Below are positions 10,901 through 24,000 of a stretch of DNA of 64,000 nt, one piece after another (the first letter of the stretch is position 1; the number at the start of each line of letters is the position of its first letter). The DNA comes from Progne subis subis. Taxonomy: Eukaryota > Chordata > Aves > Passeriformes > Hirundinidae. The DNA is taken from positions 744,001 to 808,000 of the forward strand of contig JAKJHU010000057.1 in assembly GCA_022316685.1 (NCBI GenBank), written 5' to 3'. A program made the position numbers and the translations under genes. The notes below the pieces were generated by a model, which was not told the DNA's origin, did not search any database, and saw only the letters and a list, made by a program, of their open reading frames with translations.

Positions 10901-13900
10901 TCAGTGTTTTCAGATTTTTATGCTTTCCTCTTAACTTTGTGAGCACATTAGCTCAATCATTGTGCATGAAGCTGTCAAATACCAGTCATAAACCTGTGCT
11001 GTATCTCTTTACTATTCTATATGTTACTGACTATTTGAATTATTTTAAAGTTACACAGAATTCTTTTGTAAAGTAAAAATCCATTGACTTTAGAATCTTC
11101 TACATTTTCTTCATTCTTTTTCATGTGCCTTTTTGTAGTAAATCGGTAAAAATAATTTCAAAGATGGAGTAAGGAGCAATGCTATGTAAAATGTAGGTGG
11201 AAAATAACAATAGCTTGATAAACGTGGTGAGTTTTCCTCTAAGGGGAACAGAAACATGCTAGCTAACATCAGGTGAAGGGGCATTACCTGCAGTAAACCA
11301 GAACTATTTAGGCTGTGATTGATGCATATTAAGCTCATAGCTCTCTCTAGAAAAAGGGCAGTATGTCATAACAAAGAAGTTTTATTTTTCGATGGCATTG
11401 CATATGTTCAAAAGTAATGAACGTGTTAAAACAAAGGTGGTTTTGTTTTGTGTTCTTCTCTGTCTGGTTGTGGCCACTGCGCTCAGTGCTGAGAAACATT
11501 GAACGTGCTTGTGGGGAGTATAGCAGCTTCAGAAATTTTATACTTCAACATCTATGGCAGCGTTCCCATTTTGAGAACTAGTGGAAACAAACTGCTCTTT
11601 AGGCTGCAGATATCTTGAGGAACACATAGTTCTGCTTTCTTGGCTGATTCTTGGGTAGTTTGCCATGAAAAATGTGTCATAGCTGTGTGATATAACACTG
11701 AGAAAACCACCAACATTGGCTAATTCCGTTTGTAGGTGAAATTTAGTTTCTTATAAAGAAATGTATTAAGTACAAAATCATTTCAAAACTAATTTTTTTG
11801 AAGCCAAATGCACCCAGTGTGTGTCGATCACTTCTGGCTTTCCAGCACCTCTTCCACAGCTCTTGCCCTCTTCATCATTCTGTCTGCCCTGCACAGGTCC
11901 GCTCCCTGCCTGTTAATTCACTGCTCTCAGGATTCCAGACCTGTGCCCAGGCTCACTGCTCCTCCTGGCCGCACAAGCACGTCCCCTTGGCCAGGCTGGT
12001 GATGCTCCATGCCTGTTCCCTCCAGCTGCCATGCCTATGTGCTTCTCCTGAGGTCCTTAGGATCTCAGGAGATCCTTGGAGGGGTAGTGCCAGGGGCTGG
12101 GGGTATAAAAGGAAAAAAACTTGGAGAACAAAAGGCCTGGATAGTCCTGGTGTAAACATACCAAGGAAAACCGGTACTTTTCCTATCAGTTCTTATGCCT
12201 AGAAGCAGTGTGAGGTGCCATTTTTAATGGCAGCAAGTGAAATATTTTTGCACTTTAGGTTAGTGTTTCTGTCAAGGTGGGTTATACATCTCAACCACGC
12301 TGAAGCAGATTTAAATGTAATGGTGCAACTTCCAGCTGCAGGTTTCTCATTTAGAAGGACAAGTCTGAACAGAAATAAATGTCTGTATGTATTGTGGGAC
12401 CCAGAAAGTAATTCAAGCAGACGTCTCTGAAATTTTTCTTTTAAAGCAATCTTGGTATGCTGCAAAAATGAATTTAAAATCTTTAGTTACCCACAGCTAA
12501 CAGCACAAAATATCAGTACTTTTTCAGCTAATGTCAATTTTTTTACATTAAAAGATAAATGAGGAAGTGTGAAGCTTCCAGTCTTCTCAGACTTCTGTGT
12601 GCTTCCCAGACAGCTGTTTTTAATTTATATTTGTTTTGTATAGTGTGTACTTAGTGCTTGTCATTCTCAATACCAGCCATTGCTTGTACTGATGAGTTAA
12701 ATAATCAAATAATGATGCAACTGTGGTGCATTTTAACAACCTTTGTTCAACTAAGAGGGAGAATGTTTTATTTGAGGAAATTAAAATTTGTAGGAAACTG
12801 AAAATGATTGCTATCATGGGTTAGATTTTTTTCTTACTTGGAAATGTGCTGGGTCACGTTTTCTTTCTAGTCACTGAAAGTTATCAGTGTTTAATACTGG
12901 TGCTTTGGAGGGTCTGGTCTCCCATTTCACTTTTATAAAGAAAAATATTATAAGACAGAATAGACATTTTACAAATAATTTCAAAGGCTAAAATATAAAT
13001 ATTTGAAGGGAATGGACTGTAGATTCCAAACTTCTACTGTAGACTTCTACTCCATACAGACTTTTGTCTTCTGAGCATCTGACTGGAGTGATGGGGAAGT
13101 GGAGACCACTGCCCTGGATCTGCAGAGAGTGAAAAAGGAAAGGAAAGTAACCTCCCTAAATTTTCCAAATGCATGGGTGAAGCCCTGCTTTTTAAAATTG
13201 ATGCAGTTTTCCTGTTTCAGCATGCTTGTTAAAAAACAGAGAAAATAAGGATGAATTTAATCTTTTCTGTCCAGAACACTGCAACTGAATATCCACAGTG
13301 CTTTCCCCCCTCCTTTTTAAGCTGCCTTTTAGAATTTTTATAGTTGGGAAGCTGTCCCAAAATATATTTGTCAGGTGTCACTATGCAGCAAAAATGCAAT
13401 TAACCTTACAAGTCCTTTTTACTTCCTGAGTGTATTTGCTTGGGAGTCTTTCAAGAATTATTTTACTGCTATTTTCTGGTGTTGATTAATTTTGGAACAG
13501 GAATTGCATACAGCAGGGGAGTTTCTCTTCTGTGTAAATGGCTATGGGCATCCTGGCTGAGGTTATTGACACATACTTGGCTAAATGCTGACTTACCAGC
13601 TATTGTGAAGGACTGGAGAACATTGAAAACATTAATAGAGTTACTTAAGAAAATTAGTTGTCCTTATAGCTGGGGTGATTCCTCCTCTCAAGTAAGAAAA
13701 AGAAATTGCAACAGAAATTGAAAGACGGTATTGAGATAAAACAAACGTCAAGGGTAACAAAATACTTTGTTAGGATAATGAAATTGTCCTAAAAGTGCCT
13801 TTAAAAAAAAAAAAAAGTGGCTAAGTTCAGTATTTTTGTTCATTCTGTGACAATATACACATTAATGAAAAGTTTGAATGGAAAACCACTAAGTTTCACT

Positions 13901-14429
13901 TTAGAGTAGAACTTGGATTCTCCAATTCAGTTTTCTGGTATAACTTTCTCAAGATATATTTATTTATGATAATGAAAGTATTATGACTGGTGATAAAAAT
14001 CTTTTTGGGATGACGTTTATGTATATCACAATGTTTTCACTGTCTAAATTATAGATCAATGGTTTTTATCCTAATGAATTTGAAAATACTGAGTTGCCCT
14101 TACCTGAGTCTATAGTTTGTCAATGGTAACAAGGAGCAGATGGAGAAATTTCATCTCTATTTCTACCTTTATGGTATCTTTTATGGGTTTTAATATAGTA
14201 GCATTTTATTATTTATACTTTCAGCATTAATCTTGCATAAAGTATTGCTTTCAGGTCTATTCTTATGCCTGGAAGCTGCTGCCAGATAAACTTGTGAGAT
14301 TTTTCAGTAAGTAAAAAATCAGTAGGCAACAGGAAAATTGAAAAGGAGATGCTGAACTTCAAACCATGAGTTGTATGGAACTAGAAGTTCAGAAAAACCT
14401 GAGCACTCAAGTTGGAACCTCTGACACAA

Positions 14430-14842
14430 ATTGTGAGGGCTGGAGCACATCTTCTGTGAAGACAGGCTGAGAGTTGGGTTTGTTCAGCTTGGAGAAGAGA
14501 AGGCTCCAGGGAGGCTTTATAGCACCTGTCATTACCTAGAGGGAGACTTTTTACAGGAGTGTGTTGACAGGACAAAGAGTAATGGCTTTAAAGTGATAAA
14601 GGGTGGGTTAAGATCAGATATAAGGAAGAAATCCTTCACTACGAGGGTGATGAGCCCTGGCACAGGTTGCCCAGAGAAGCTGTGGATGTCCCATCCTTGG
14701 CAGCGTTCAGGGCCAGGCTGGATAGGGCTCTGAGCAGCTCCCTCAGGTCTAGTGGAAGGTGTCCCAGCCCATGGCAGAGGGTTGGAACTTGAAGAACTTT
14801 AAGGTCCCTTTCTACCCAAACCATTCCATGATTCTATATTTA
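14430..14842 (+). mobile_element. CR1 LINE 3' fragment, sense orientation
   Basis: About 410 bases match the CR1 3' region from the GGGCTGGAGCAC block through GACAGGCTGAGAG, GGAGAAGAGAAGGCTCC, GCACAGGTTGCCCAGAGAAG and GGAAGGTGTCCCAGCCCATG to the terminal ATTCCATGATTCTAT. It is 5'-truncated but keeps the true 3' end. The antisense open frames over it are artefacts. Confidence 0.93.
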
Positions 14843-17800
14843 GATTTTCATTGCCAGCAAAATATGAAGTGAACCCTTCTATTCCTTTTTCTGCTTTGGT
14901 GGTGGTGCCTAAATCTTCTGTTTCATAAATGTGTGATTCCTGAAAAGAGAAAAGAGGAACGCTTGTAGGTTGGTCACCAGTTTTATTCATCCAATTTTAT
15001 CACTAGAATTCTGCCCATATTTTATTGAGCATGTTCTGGAAAATCCAAATTTGTCAGCATCTTACATGGGAATAAGAAACTCTGAATGGGAACAGTGCTC
15101 CCTGATTTGTGAATGTCAGTGAGCAGAGGGAGGAGGAATACTTAATGAAGTCTTTTTGACTGGAGTTTATGTCAGCCAGCACATCTTCTCGGCTCAGCCA
15201 AGATTGCAGATAAAATCTTATGATGGTTGTTAACACCAAAGTTGGAGGTGTGGATGGAATCCTGGCAACTAAGAAATTTATGTTACATGAATGAAGTCGG
15301 ATGTCGTCACGAAGGAAAATTTTTAGTATCCTGTCTTGAGCATGAGTATATACCCAGGAGCAAAAAATGCCTCCTCGTCAGGATGAGAATCAGTCCTAAC
15401 TGAATTGCAGGTAAAGGTTGAGCTGCTTCCTTCTGAGAAATCATGATGGCAGTAATTGAAACAATCAGATTTATTCAGCTGCTTAATGCTGGAGGTCTTT
15501 TTGTTATCTTTAACTCAGTGTTAATTTAGGTCACCTTTTAGTCTGAGTAAAAGAGACCACAGATGCTTTTTCTCTTGACTCTGTCTGTACAGAATGTCTA
15601 GAGAAAGCTGTTCATTTTGGTGCTAATGTATTTTATAAAGTGTCTGTTTTATATGAAAACAAAATGGCTTTTAAAATAATTTGATAGCTTACAGTATCCA
15701 TATATTTATTTTGGATATCTTCATTTATTCCTGCTTTTATGTATAGGACCAAGTCCTTAAAAAAAAAAAGCTTGTTTTATTGGCAACAGTCATGGATACT
15801 CAAATACAGCAGGAGACTGTGAGTCTCTAATATCTCTGTCCTGCAGCTTGAATGGTGCAAGCAGTGTCCTCCTTGAGCCCTCCTGAGATAGATGAGGAGC
15901 TATGTGTGCAGTAAACTTCAAGGTCTGCGCATAAATACTGTACAAGGAAAAGCATCTTCCAAAAATGAGCTCATAATTGAAACCAGAATGCAAATAGAAA
16001 AAACCCACAAAAGTTACCTTTTTCTTTGTAACACCAAATTAGTGCAAGTAAAGTTTAACTCATCATTTGCTTACACTGCTCTTCAGAAAATTAACACACT
16101 TCCAATAGAAGTAGTTGTAAGGACAAGTCTTTAATTTTCCTGTTATTTATCTTCTGAATACAATCCACCTATGTCATTTGTTTCATTAATGTTTCAGAGT
16201 GCATAATAATTTATAATAGAGAAATATGACTGTCCTTGTCTCTTCCTCCAGGCTTAAATAACAATGTTTTGTCATATTTGTTTATACTGTTTATGTTAAA
16301 GTGTCATTATGAAATTGAAAATGCCTCTGAGTGTGTTCCGTGGAAGTTGAAAGCCCCTGAGCGATAATGGCAGGACATTGTTGACCTTGTTGGTGTGTTG
16401 AGTACTAGTGGCTGTGTTTCGGGATGCAGGACATCTTGATAGTCAGTTATCTATAATGTCAGCCTCTCAGATGTTGTCCAAGTGTTTTCAGTGTTAAAAT
16501 CTGCTTGCTTATGTTAGAGAACTGGAGTGCTTTCCTTGGATAGGGGAATATGTCTGAAAATGGGAAACACATGGAAGGAGCCACCCACTCTGGAAATAGT
16601 GGAGGCTAAGAAAGTTATTTTGCCAAAAATAGTTGCAAGTACAAGGAAATCTAGATAAACAAACTCTATATAAGGGATTTCTGACCAGCTGTGGATAAAT
16701 AAGTACAAGATTTCTACAATTATAGTTCTTATTCTGTAGTGGGAGCTATCCCCAGGCCTTGGGAACTGTGGAATTGTCGGTGGGGAAAAAATAGTTAAGA
16801 CAGCATCCTTTGAAAAATATAGCTAATGACTTTGATAATATTTTTTTCCTCTTTTTTCTCCCCTGGACATGAAAGATGAGCACAGGTTGGATGTGGTACA
16901 TTAGGTCTGCTGAGCCTGGTGTCCTGCCCATGGCAGTAACTCAGAGCAGGGAGCTCTGATGTTCCAACATCCTTCCCTTGCCAACGCTTTCCCTCTGCTG
17001 TTGGACTGGGAAGTGTCACAGGGAGCTCAAAATACCTATTTCCCCCACCCAGTTGGTGCAGTCTCTTCTTAGACCTTAAATCTGGCACGTGTGTGTGCTC
17101 ATTATAGCATGCCACAGTGTGTGTACGCTTGAAGAAACTCAGGGAAGAGAGACGCTGCATCCAGCAATGGGGGCTGGAGAAACCTCGGTTTTACATGGCA
17201 GACACCAAAGTGAAAACAGAGTAAACAGTTAAAAGAAAAAATTGGGTATTTTTCCATCCTTCTGCTAGAGTCTTAGAGGATAGGCTGTAATTTTCTGCAT
17301 GGCTCCAGGGCCAAGGAAAAACAGAGAGGTTCAGGTGGTTCTGTGCCTCCTGTGGGCCCCGCAGAAAATAGAGAGACAGTACAGGGACCCACAGAAGGGG
17401 ATTTGTGACTCTGTTGGTTTAGGAAGTGCAGTTTATTGGTTTGTTGTACTCTGAAAAATGTTTCAGCTTTGTGCCTTTGTTACTGAATTTGGATTAAGTT
17501 TACCAAATATTTTTCATAAAAGGTAAAATGGAGAAAATTTTGAAAAACTGAGATTTTATCTGAATACATTTTCAATGAAATGTTCATTTTGGTGTGCCTT
17601 GATGTTTAATTTTTTTTTTTTTTAAACTTGAAATGTCTCCTTTCTTCCTCCCCTTGGTCTCTGAACTAAAAAAGAATCTGTTTTTCATGCAGCCAAAATA
17701 GGTTCTTTTTTTTCAGTTAAGGATTTGATGTTTATGAAACATGTCAATAAACATGCCCAAAGAAAAACTTGCTTGTTCCAAAAATATAAGGCAGACTTTT

Positions 17801-19539
17801 CTAGTTAAGAAAAGTCATCCCAGCATATGGTGTGTTTCTTTTAAGATGCAAAATATACATATACTGAGATGAACCCTGTGGAGGAACTTGGAGGCAGTAG
17901 CTCTTGCTCTTAAAGCTTCTGTCTTCATTTGTTTCAGCAGACATTTGCTTTCTGAAGATTTTTCTTCCCGATTTCTAAAAGATGTTAATGGTGCCCTGCC
18001 AAACTGTTGTTGACAAGCTGTTTCTTGTAGGATACTGTTATATATAAATAGTGCCTTTTTTATGTTCAGTTTTTCAAGCCAGGAGAAACATTTAGATTTG
18101 CTTTCAGCATGAGTCTAGAATAACATTGTCTCTGGCATAGTAGCTGTTGTAGTCTTGCATGACAACTGTTGTACACATTATTTTACATGACTGAGGCCGC
18201 AGGATAGATGGGGTTTTCTATGTGATTGACGTGTTTTTGCAGGTAGGGCTGCCTGATGTGTTTTTCTCAGCGCCTCCCTGGCTGTGGCAGTAACCTCTGT
18301 TCAGTGCCACCACGCTACTGTGACCTTCAGACAGACCAGCAAAAAAAAAAAATCCATCTTGTTTGCTCAGCATCCCAAAACACAATTAGGAATGGTTGCC
18401 TGAGCAACATAACATCCTTGTCCAGTGCCACAGGGATGGCTGTGATGCCAGTTGGACTGTTCTCCCAGAAATGGCACGCTTCCATGCACAAAACAGTGGA
18501 CTAGCGAAGGAATGGTTTTGCTTCCCCTTTGTTTTTCATCTTTGCTTGGATTCTCTTCTGCTGAAGCGGTAGAAAATAAGCAAAGGCACAGAGTAAACAG
18601 AGGAGTAGAGGGAAAAAAAAAAAAAAAGACAAGATGAATAAAGAAAAAAATCCTGTGGGAAGAGAGGTGGGGATGCTCTGCATTTTGGATATAGGATCAA
18701 AGCAATGAGAAAAATCTGGCAGAAAAGATTGTCGATGTGAAAGAAGCACTTAAACAGAATAAAATCATTTAGAAAAGGAATGAGGGAGAAAATATGGGCA
18801 ATGCTGGAGGAGCAGTATAAATGGGTAAAAATGGAAAATACCTTTTTTAAAGCATATCATAGCTCTTACATTAAAACTGTGTTAGCTAATGAGATTTGTT
18901 AAATCTCTATTGCTGAAAAATCTGTATTTCAGGTTTTGGTGGGGGTGGTGTTGTTTGTTTTGGTTTTTGTTAATTATAAAAAAACCAACAGACTTATTGA
19001 TGCTTTGATACTTGAGTATGTTTCCATAAAACAAAACCTACCACAGATCTCTTCTGGATGCAGGTTGGTTATCGATTGTATGTGGTTAAGGCCCACTTGT
19101 ATTTTGCAGCCAACAGCTCACAAGGGAGCAATGTGGCTGGTATCACATCTGTCTGCCTTTTTTCTTCTCAGCTTAAATGAAGAGTTACCTATTTACAGCT
19201 AGGATAGCTGTGGGGAGGCCTTGGCATCCATCCAGACAAAGGGCTCACAGTCACGTCTCCGCATCACACAGAGATGCTGTAGCTACTTTCCTGCTGTTAA
19301 CCCGCCTAATTTTCCTTGGTTTATACACATATAGCCTGTGAATTTTTGGATAGCTCATGTACTGTATGAAATATTTGTTCCATCTGTTCAGAGCATTTGA
19401 GCTTTATAATAAATTCAGAGCAATTCATAGGTTTAGAACTTGACTATTTTTGTTGCCAGTAAAGAATTATATGGAAGTGTTTCAAAATAAAAGCTAAGCT
19501 GTGAGAAGAGAGTAACCCAACAAACTAAATAGGAAATAA

Positions 19540-19602
19540 GGAATACTGAAACTAGATGATTTTTAAAGTCTCTTCCATCCCAAATCATTCTGCAATTCTA
19601 TG
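19540..19602 (+). mobile_element. CR1 3'-end remnant
   Basis: The segment reads ACTAGATGATTTTTAAAGTC, then TTCCATCCCAAATCATTCTG and AATTCTATGA. This is a diverged copy of the final 60 bases of CR1 in the + orientation. Confidence 0.8.
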
Positions 19603-20865
19603 AAATATTTCCTTTCAGTGTTTTTCCTGAGTGGGGTGTATGTGTTTGAATTTTAACTACCTGAGGTCTCCTCAAGAGTCTGTTTATTCTCCCACTTAGG
19701 TGCTTCTTCAATCTTTATAGAAAGATATTCCTTGTCCAGAAGTGTTCGTGTTCTACTTTAACAGCTTTTCTGCTATGTAATTTCTTTATGGATGATGTAA
19801 TCTTTAAAGCTTTTATTTTTTCCTCTCTGGTAGCATGGTTTGATGGGATCAACAAAATCTGTTCCACTGAGGTGTGTTCTAATATATTAAAAACTCCTTT
19901 TTGCTGGTCACTGTAGTACTCTGCTGTATCAGTTGCTTTTAATGTAGCACCTACTCTGAGCAGTCAAAGGACTTGGGCACGTGGAATTGGGTTTAAAAAT
20001 TGGAGTGCAGAGGCTTATATGTTACAGAGCTCTAATGCCAGCTACAGCAAAGCTCATCTCTCTTCTCTAAATAGCTAAATAGTTGACATGAATTTATTTT
20101 CAACTTTCTATGTTCATGTCCTTTTTATATCGTAATCTCACCAACATCTCCTCATGTCATCGCGTGATGGTCTGAAGGAAAGGTGGAGTTCTGATTCCCC
20201 CATCAGCTTCTTATACAAATATTAGTTACCAAGAAACTGAAAGTGATAAACCCACTCCATAAAAGTACCTACACAGGTTTCCCTGTCCTGGGTCTCAAAA
20301 TTAAGTTTTCAGAACATCCCTCTTAGAAGAACCTGTCTTTTTCTATGTGAGAATCTGCACATAGTTAGAGTTCCTTTTATGCCTTTTAAAGTTTGTTTAT
20401 AAAACTTGAAGCAATTGCAGCGACTAGGCACATAAAATTGCCACTCTACTGTAGGAATTGGAGCAAGTCTCTTGTAAGAGCTTTGAGTCTGCCATTGGGA
20501 ATTGTTGCTTATTTAAATATCATGTCTAACTTAAGACTAAATGCAGATTTACAAGGTTAATTTTAGGGTACATCTAGCTAAAAAAAAAAAAATATACTCT
20601 TATATCTAAAGTAAAACTAAATAAAATGAAAATGTTATGTTTGTGTACACTGTCCTCAGGATAAAACATCTCTGTTTATATAAATAGAGATATTTATTTA
20701 TTTATTTGAATAAAGAACGGATACATTTTTAAAGTGTAGTTGTAGGTAAAATTCTTCATATCTTTGTATAAATGTTATAAATAATAAGCAAAGAGACCTA
20801 GGGTATTTTCCCTAATATTGAGGGAATAGAATAAATTTCACTGAACTGTGTTTGGGTGGGTTTTT

Positions 20866-20907
20866 TTTTTTTTTTCCTCCTCTTTTCTTTCTTTCTTTTT
20901 TCTTTCT
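20866..20907 (+). repeat. T-rich / (CTTT)n low-complexity tract
   Basis: A T run is followed by irregular CTTT units on the + strand. Confidence 0.75.
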
Positions 20908-20978
20908 GCCTTGGAATCAAAATCTCTTTTATGGTATGTGCACAAAAAGATTTATATTTTTTGTCCTTGACTACAATT

Positions 20979-21049
20979 ATATATATATATATATTAATAT
21001 ATATATATAAACTTATATATATATATATACACTTATATATATATATAAA
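20979..21049. repeat. (TA)n microsatellite, compound
   Basis: Four blocks of TA dinucleotides are separated by TTAA, AAACT and CACT interruptions. TA arrays are self-complementary and can extrude cruciforms. Length is likely polymorphic. Confidence 0.9.
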
Positions 21050-24000
21050 AGTAAGAAAAGGGTTTATTTACTCTTTAATACAAAAATTGATTACTTTTTA
21101 CTTTGCATAGCTGTATATTTTATGGGTTGTTCAGTAAATTCTAAGTCCTATACCTAGAATTTCTGGTGTTTAATCAATACATTTATGATAATCTCCTTTT
21201 GAAAAATAAAATTATGATTCTATAATTATGGAACTCTTTTTATCCTCTTCCATTATCTCCTCTATGTGCAGCCTGTGTGATCTTACTTTCCATTCTTCTG
21301 ACCCCATATTTCCCAGGAGATCTCTAGGTTTTATTATTATTTTTATTAGATTAAAATAGAATTCCGGATACATTTTCTATACGTGTTGCTATTAATGGGG
21401 TTGGGAAGGGACTCTCTGGGTTTTTATTTAGTTATTTATTTGTGTGAGTTCCTATGCTGGAGTGCCATGTGCAAGTCAAGTGGCTGGGTGAGTCACTGTG
21501 GTGTTCAAGTCAAACTTGAGTCAGCCTCTGCCAGTCTTACTCAACTCTTTGGTGGTGTATGGTCACTGCTAGTGAGTCATCTCGACTTCACTGATAAATT
21601 CCTGTTATTTCTGAGAAGTTCGTTACAGAACAAATTGGGATGGAATATTTACTGGGATGCATGCCATAACTGAGAGGTGCTAGCTCAGCGCTGGCTGCAG
21701 AGCTTTTGTGTGCAGTGCAGTTCAAGATACGAGTCTAGGACTGACTCTTAAAACTTCTTTAAATCACTACATAATGAGTTTTTATATTTGAAATTAGTCA
21801 AGTAACATTTTTTTCAGGCAGCTCTCAGAACAGAACTGCACTTTTGTAGGCATTAGGGAGGGAATTTTTAAGACTAGGAAAAGATGATGGATGTCTTGCT
21901 ACATGAGGCAAAGAGAAAAACCTCCACTGCTCCATTCCTGCAACCATCTAATTGTTCTGCACTATACCATCCACAATAATTCTCTCTGCTTAACGCCATT
22001 TCAATTTAGAAACATGAGACAGAAGCAGAAGAAACTATTGCAAATGTGGAATACTTAAAATTTTCTTAAGAAAGGATGTTCCTTGTTATTTTATCTTTGT
22101 ATACTTTCAAGCCTAAATAGCAAGAAGGGAGATTTGATGCATGAGGCAGAGGGCAGCCAACAAGCTCTAAGTGATGTCTAAGTGTTAGAAAGACAAATTA
22201 CTTGTTGGTAGAATTGCCTTCTTGTGGTTTAAGGCTTGACATGCATCAGTGATCTCAGTGGGTTACCAAAACTTGGGAAGGGTAGTGGACACAAAGAATG
22301 CAGAATTTACAAGCCACGAGGACATTTGGCAGAACTCTCAAGATAAAGAAGAAACTAATAAAACAAACTCAGCGACTTCTGAGCCAGCTCTGTCTGGGTA
22401 AGAGGTGTTTCCAGCAGGGGGAGATCAGGACCACGTCCCACGGATCACTGACCCAAGAAAACACCACCTCAAAAGAAGTAAGAGTGAGCATGTGGACTGT
22501 TTAGTATAAGAAGTGCAAGAACTGTTAACCAGTAGATGATAGAATATTGTTTAATAAGAGAGCCATGCAACTTGTAGTAAATAAATACTAATTCCTTTGT
22601 TTGCTAAAATGTACAAATTGCAAAAAGTTTTGATGGTTGGTGTGTGTGATTTGTGGAATACCGCTGAGCACCCAGGCTTGCCAACCCTGTCTCTCTCAAG
22701 TGTGTCATTATGGGCTAGTTGCACACTGAGTAATGAGACTGAATTTTGTGAGCAACAAACCCACCCGTGTTACTGAATCACATGACACGCAAGTCTGCAG
22801 TGGGCAATAATTCCTGAACATCTGTAAAAATACCTTCTGTGGCCAGAAGTCAGAAATACACCCAACATCATAAATCCTACTGTATAAAAATCCTAGAGAT
22901 AAAAGCATGAATTATGCTACTAAGAAAGAAGCCTATCACCATACCCCAGTGGCTTGGAGGCATACGCCCCAGCAAGAAGCTCATACTTCACGTGTCACAT
23001 GCCTTTCTCCTTTCTTTCTGAATTCTGAACAACTGAATAATGCTATACACGTTGATCAGTGAATATGAGCACGTGAAGAGATTTTGATTATCTGTACTAT
23101 TTATTATTCTAAATATCATAAAAAATGTTTTTCTCATGGTATTTAGAATACTCAGTTTTCTGTTCTGATACTTGAATAGTTATGACTAAAATACTTTGCC
23201 AGAGAAGTAACAATACAGCAGTTGGCTCATAATTCTGGAGGGTTTTTTTCTTTGATGATTTTTGTGTGGCACGTGTGAGGGTGCTCTTTAAGTGATTTGT
23301 ATTTTGCCTTTGCCTGGAGCTGCTGCGCTCTTATCTCCCATGTGGCTTCAAAGACTTGGTTTGTAGCATTGCAGATGTAAAGATGATGTATTTGGTCATT
23401 ATGTGCTCTATTTGTCCTGGCTCTAGTAGTGGCTTTTCTGGTTCAAGAAAGGTAATGCAAACAGCATCTGCGGCTTTGTAGCCATTTTGCAGCAGCTTCA
23501 ATCTTCATAAGTGTGTCAGATTCTTCCAATGAATAAGTACTTCACAGCACTATTTTCTCCTTGGTGGGTTTGCTTTATACATGATACTGTTTCTTAGGAT
23601 CCAGCCTGTTTCTTTTGTGTGATGGATCACGGTGGGGATTTGTGTCTTTTCCATGTATCTTCTGGAGTAAGAAATGAGACCCATTAAATGACAGTGGTGA
23701 TTTCAGTGAGTCTCTCTGGTAACAAATACGTACACGTGTAATATCCTTGAACTGGCTATACTAATACATAGCTTTTTTTTTTTTTTTTAGTTGCAATTTT
23801 CCAAGGTGAGCTTGTACACCAAGATGTACTTGAGTCATCTTTGTCTGAAGAAGGCATCTAGGATTGGTCTCTGCTTCTTTGTCTGATGCGTGAATTATGC
23901 TGCTTAGATAATTAATCTAAACTTCTGTGATGGCAGTTGTCATGTGTAGAAATAGTATATATATAGTAATTGTCTGGTGATGCTTGTAGGTGGTCAGGAA

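Larger units (their letters stand above)
5531..14429 (+). other. OSBPL6: Intron 1 of OSBPL6, second segment
   Basis: Mostly unique AT-rich DNA. It holds a CR1 3' remnant (6030-6087), a TATC microsatellite (6189-6217), a TAAA repeat (7966-7983), and GC-rich patches at about 7995-8170, 10450-10760 and 11800-12110 that have no recognizable coding content. A 14-A run starts at about 13802. Confidence 0.6.

Noticed and set aside
14381..14824. Antisense open frames of about 60 codons
   Set aside because: They lie wholly or partly over a 3' CR1 fragment and are repeat artefacts.
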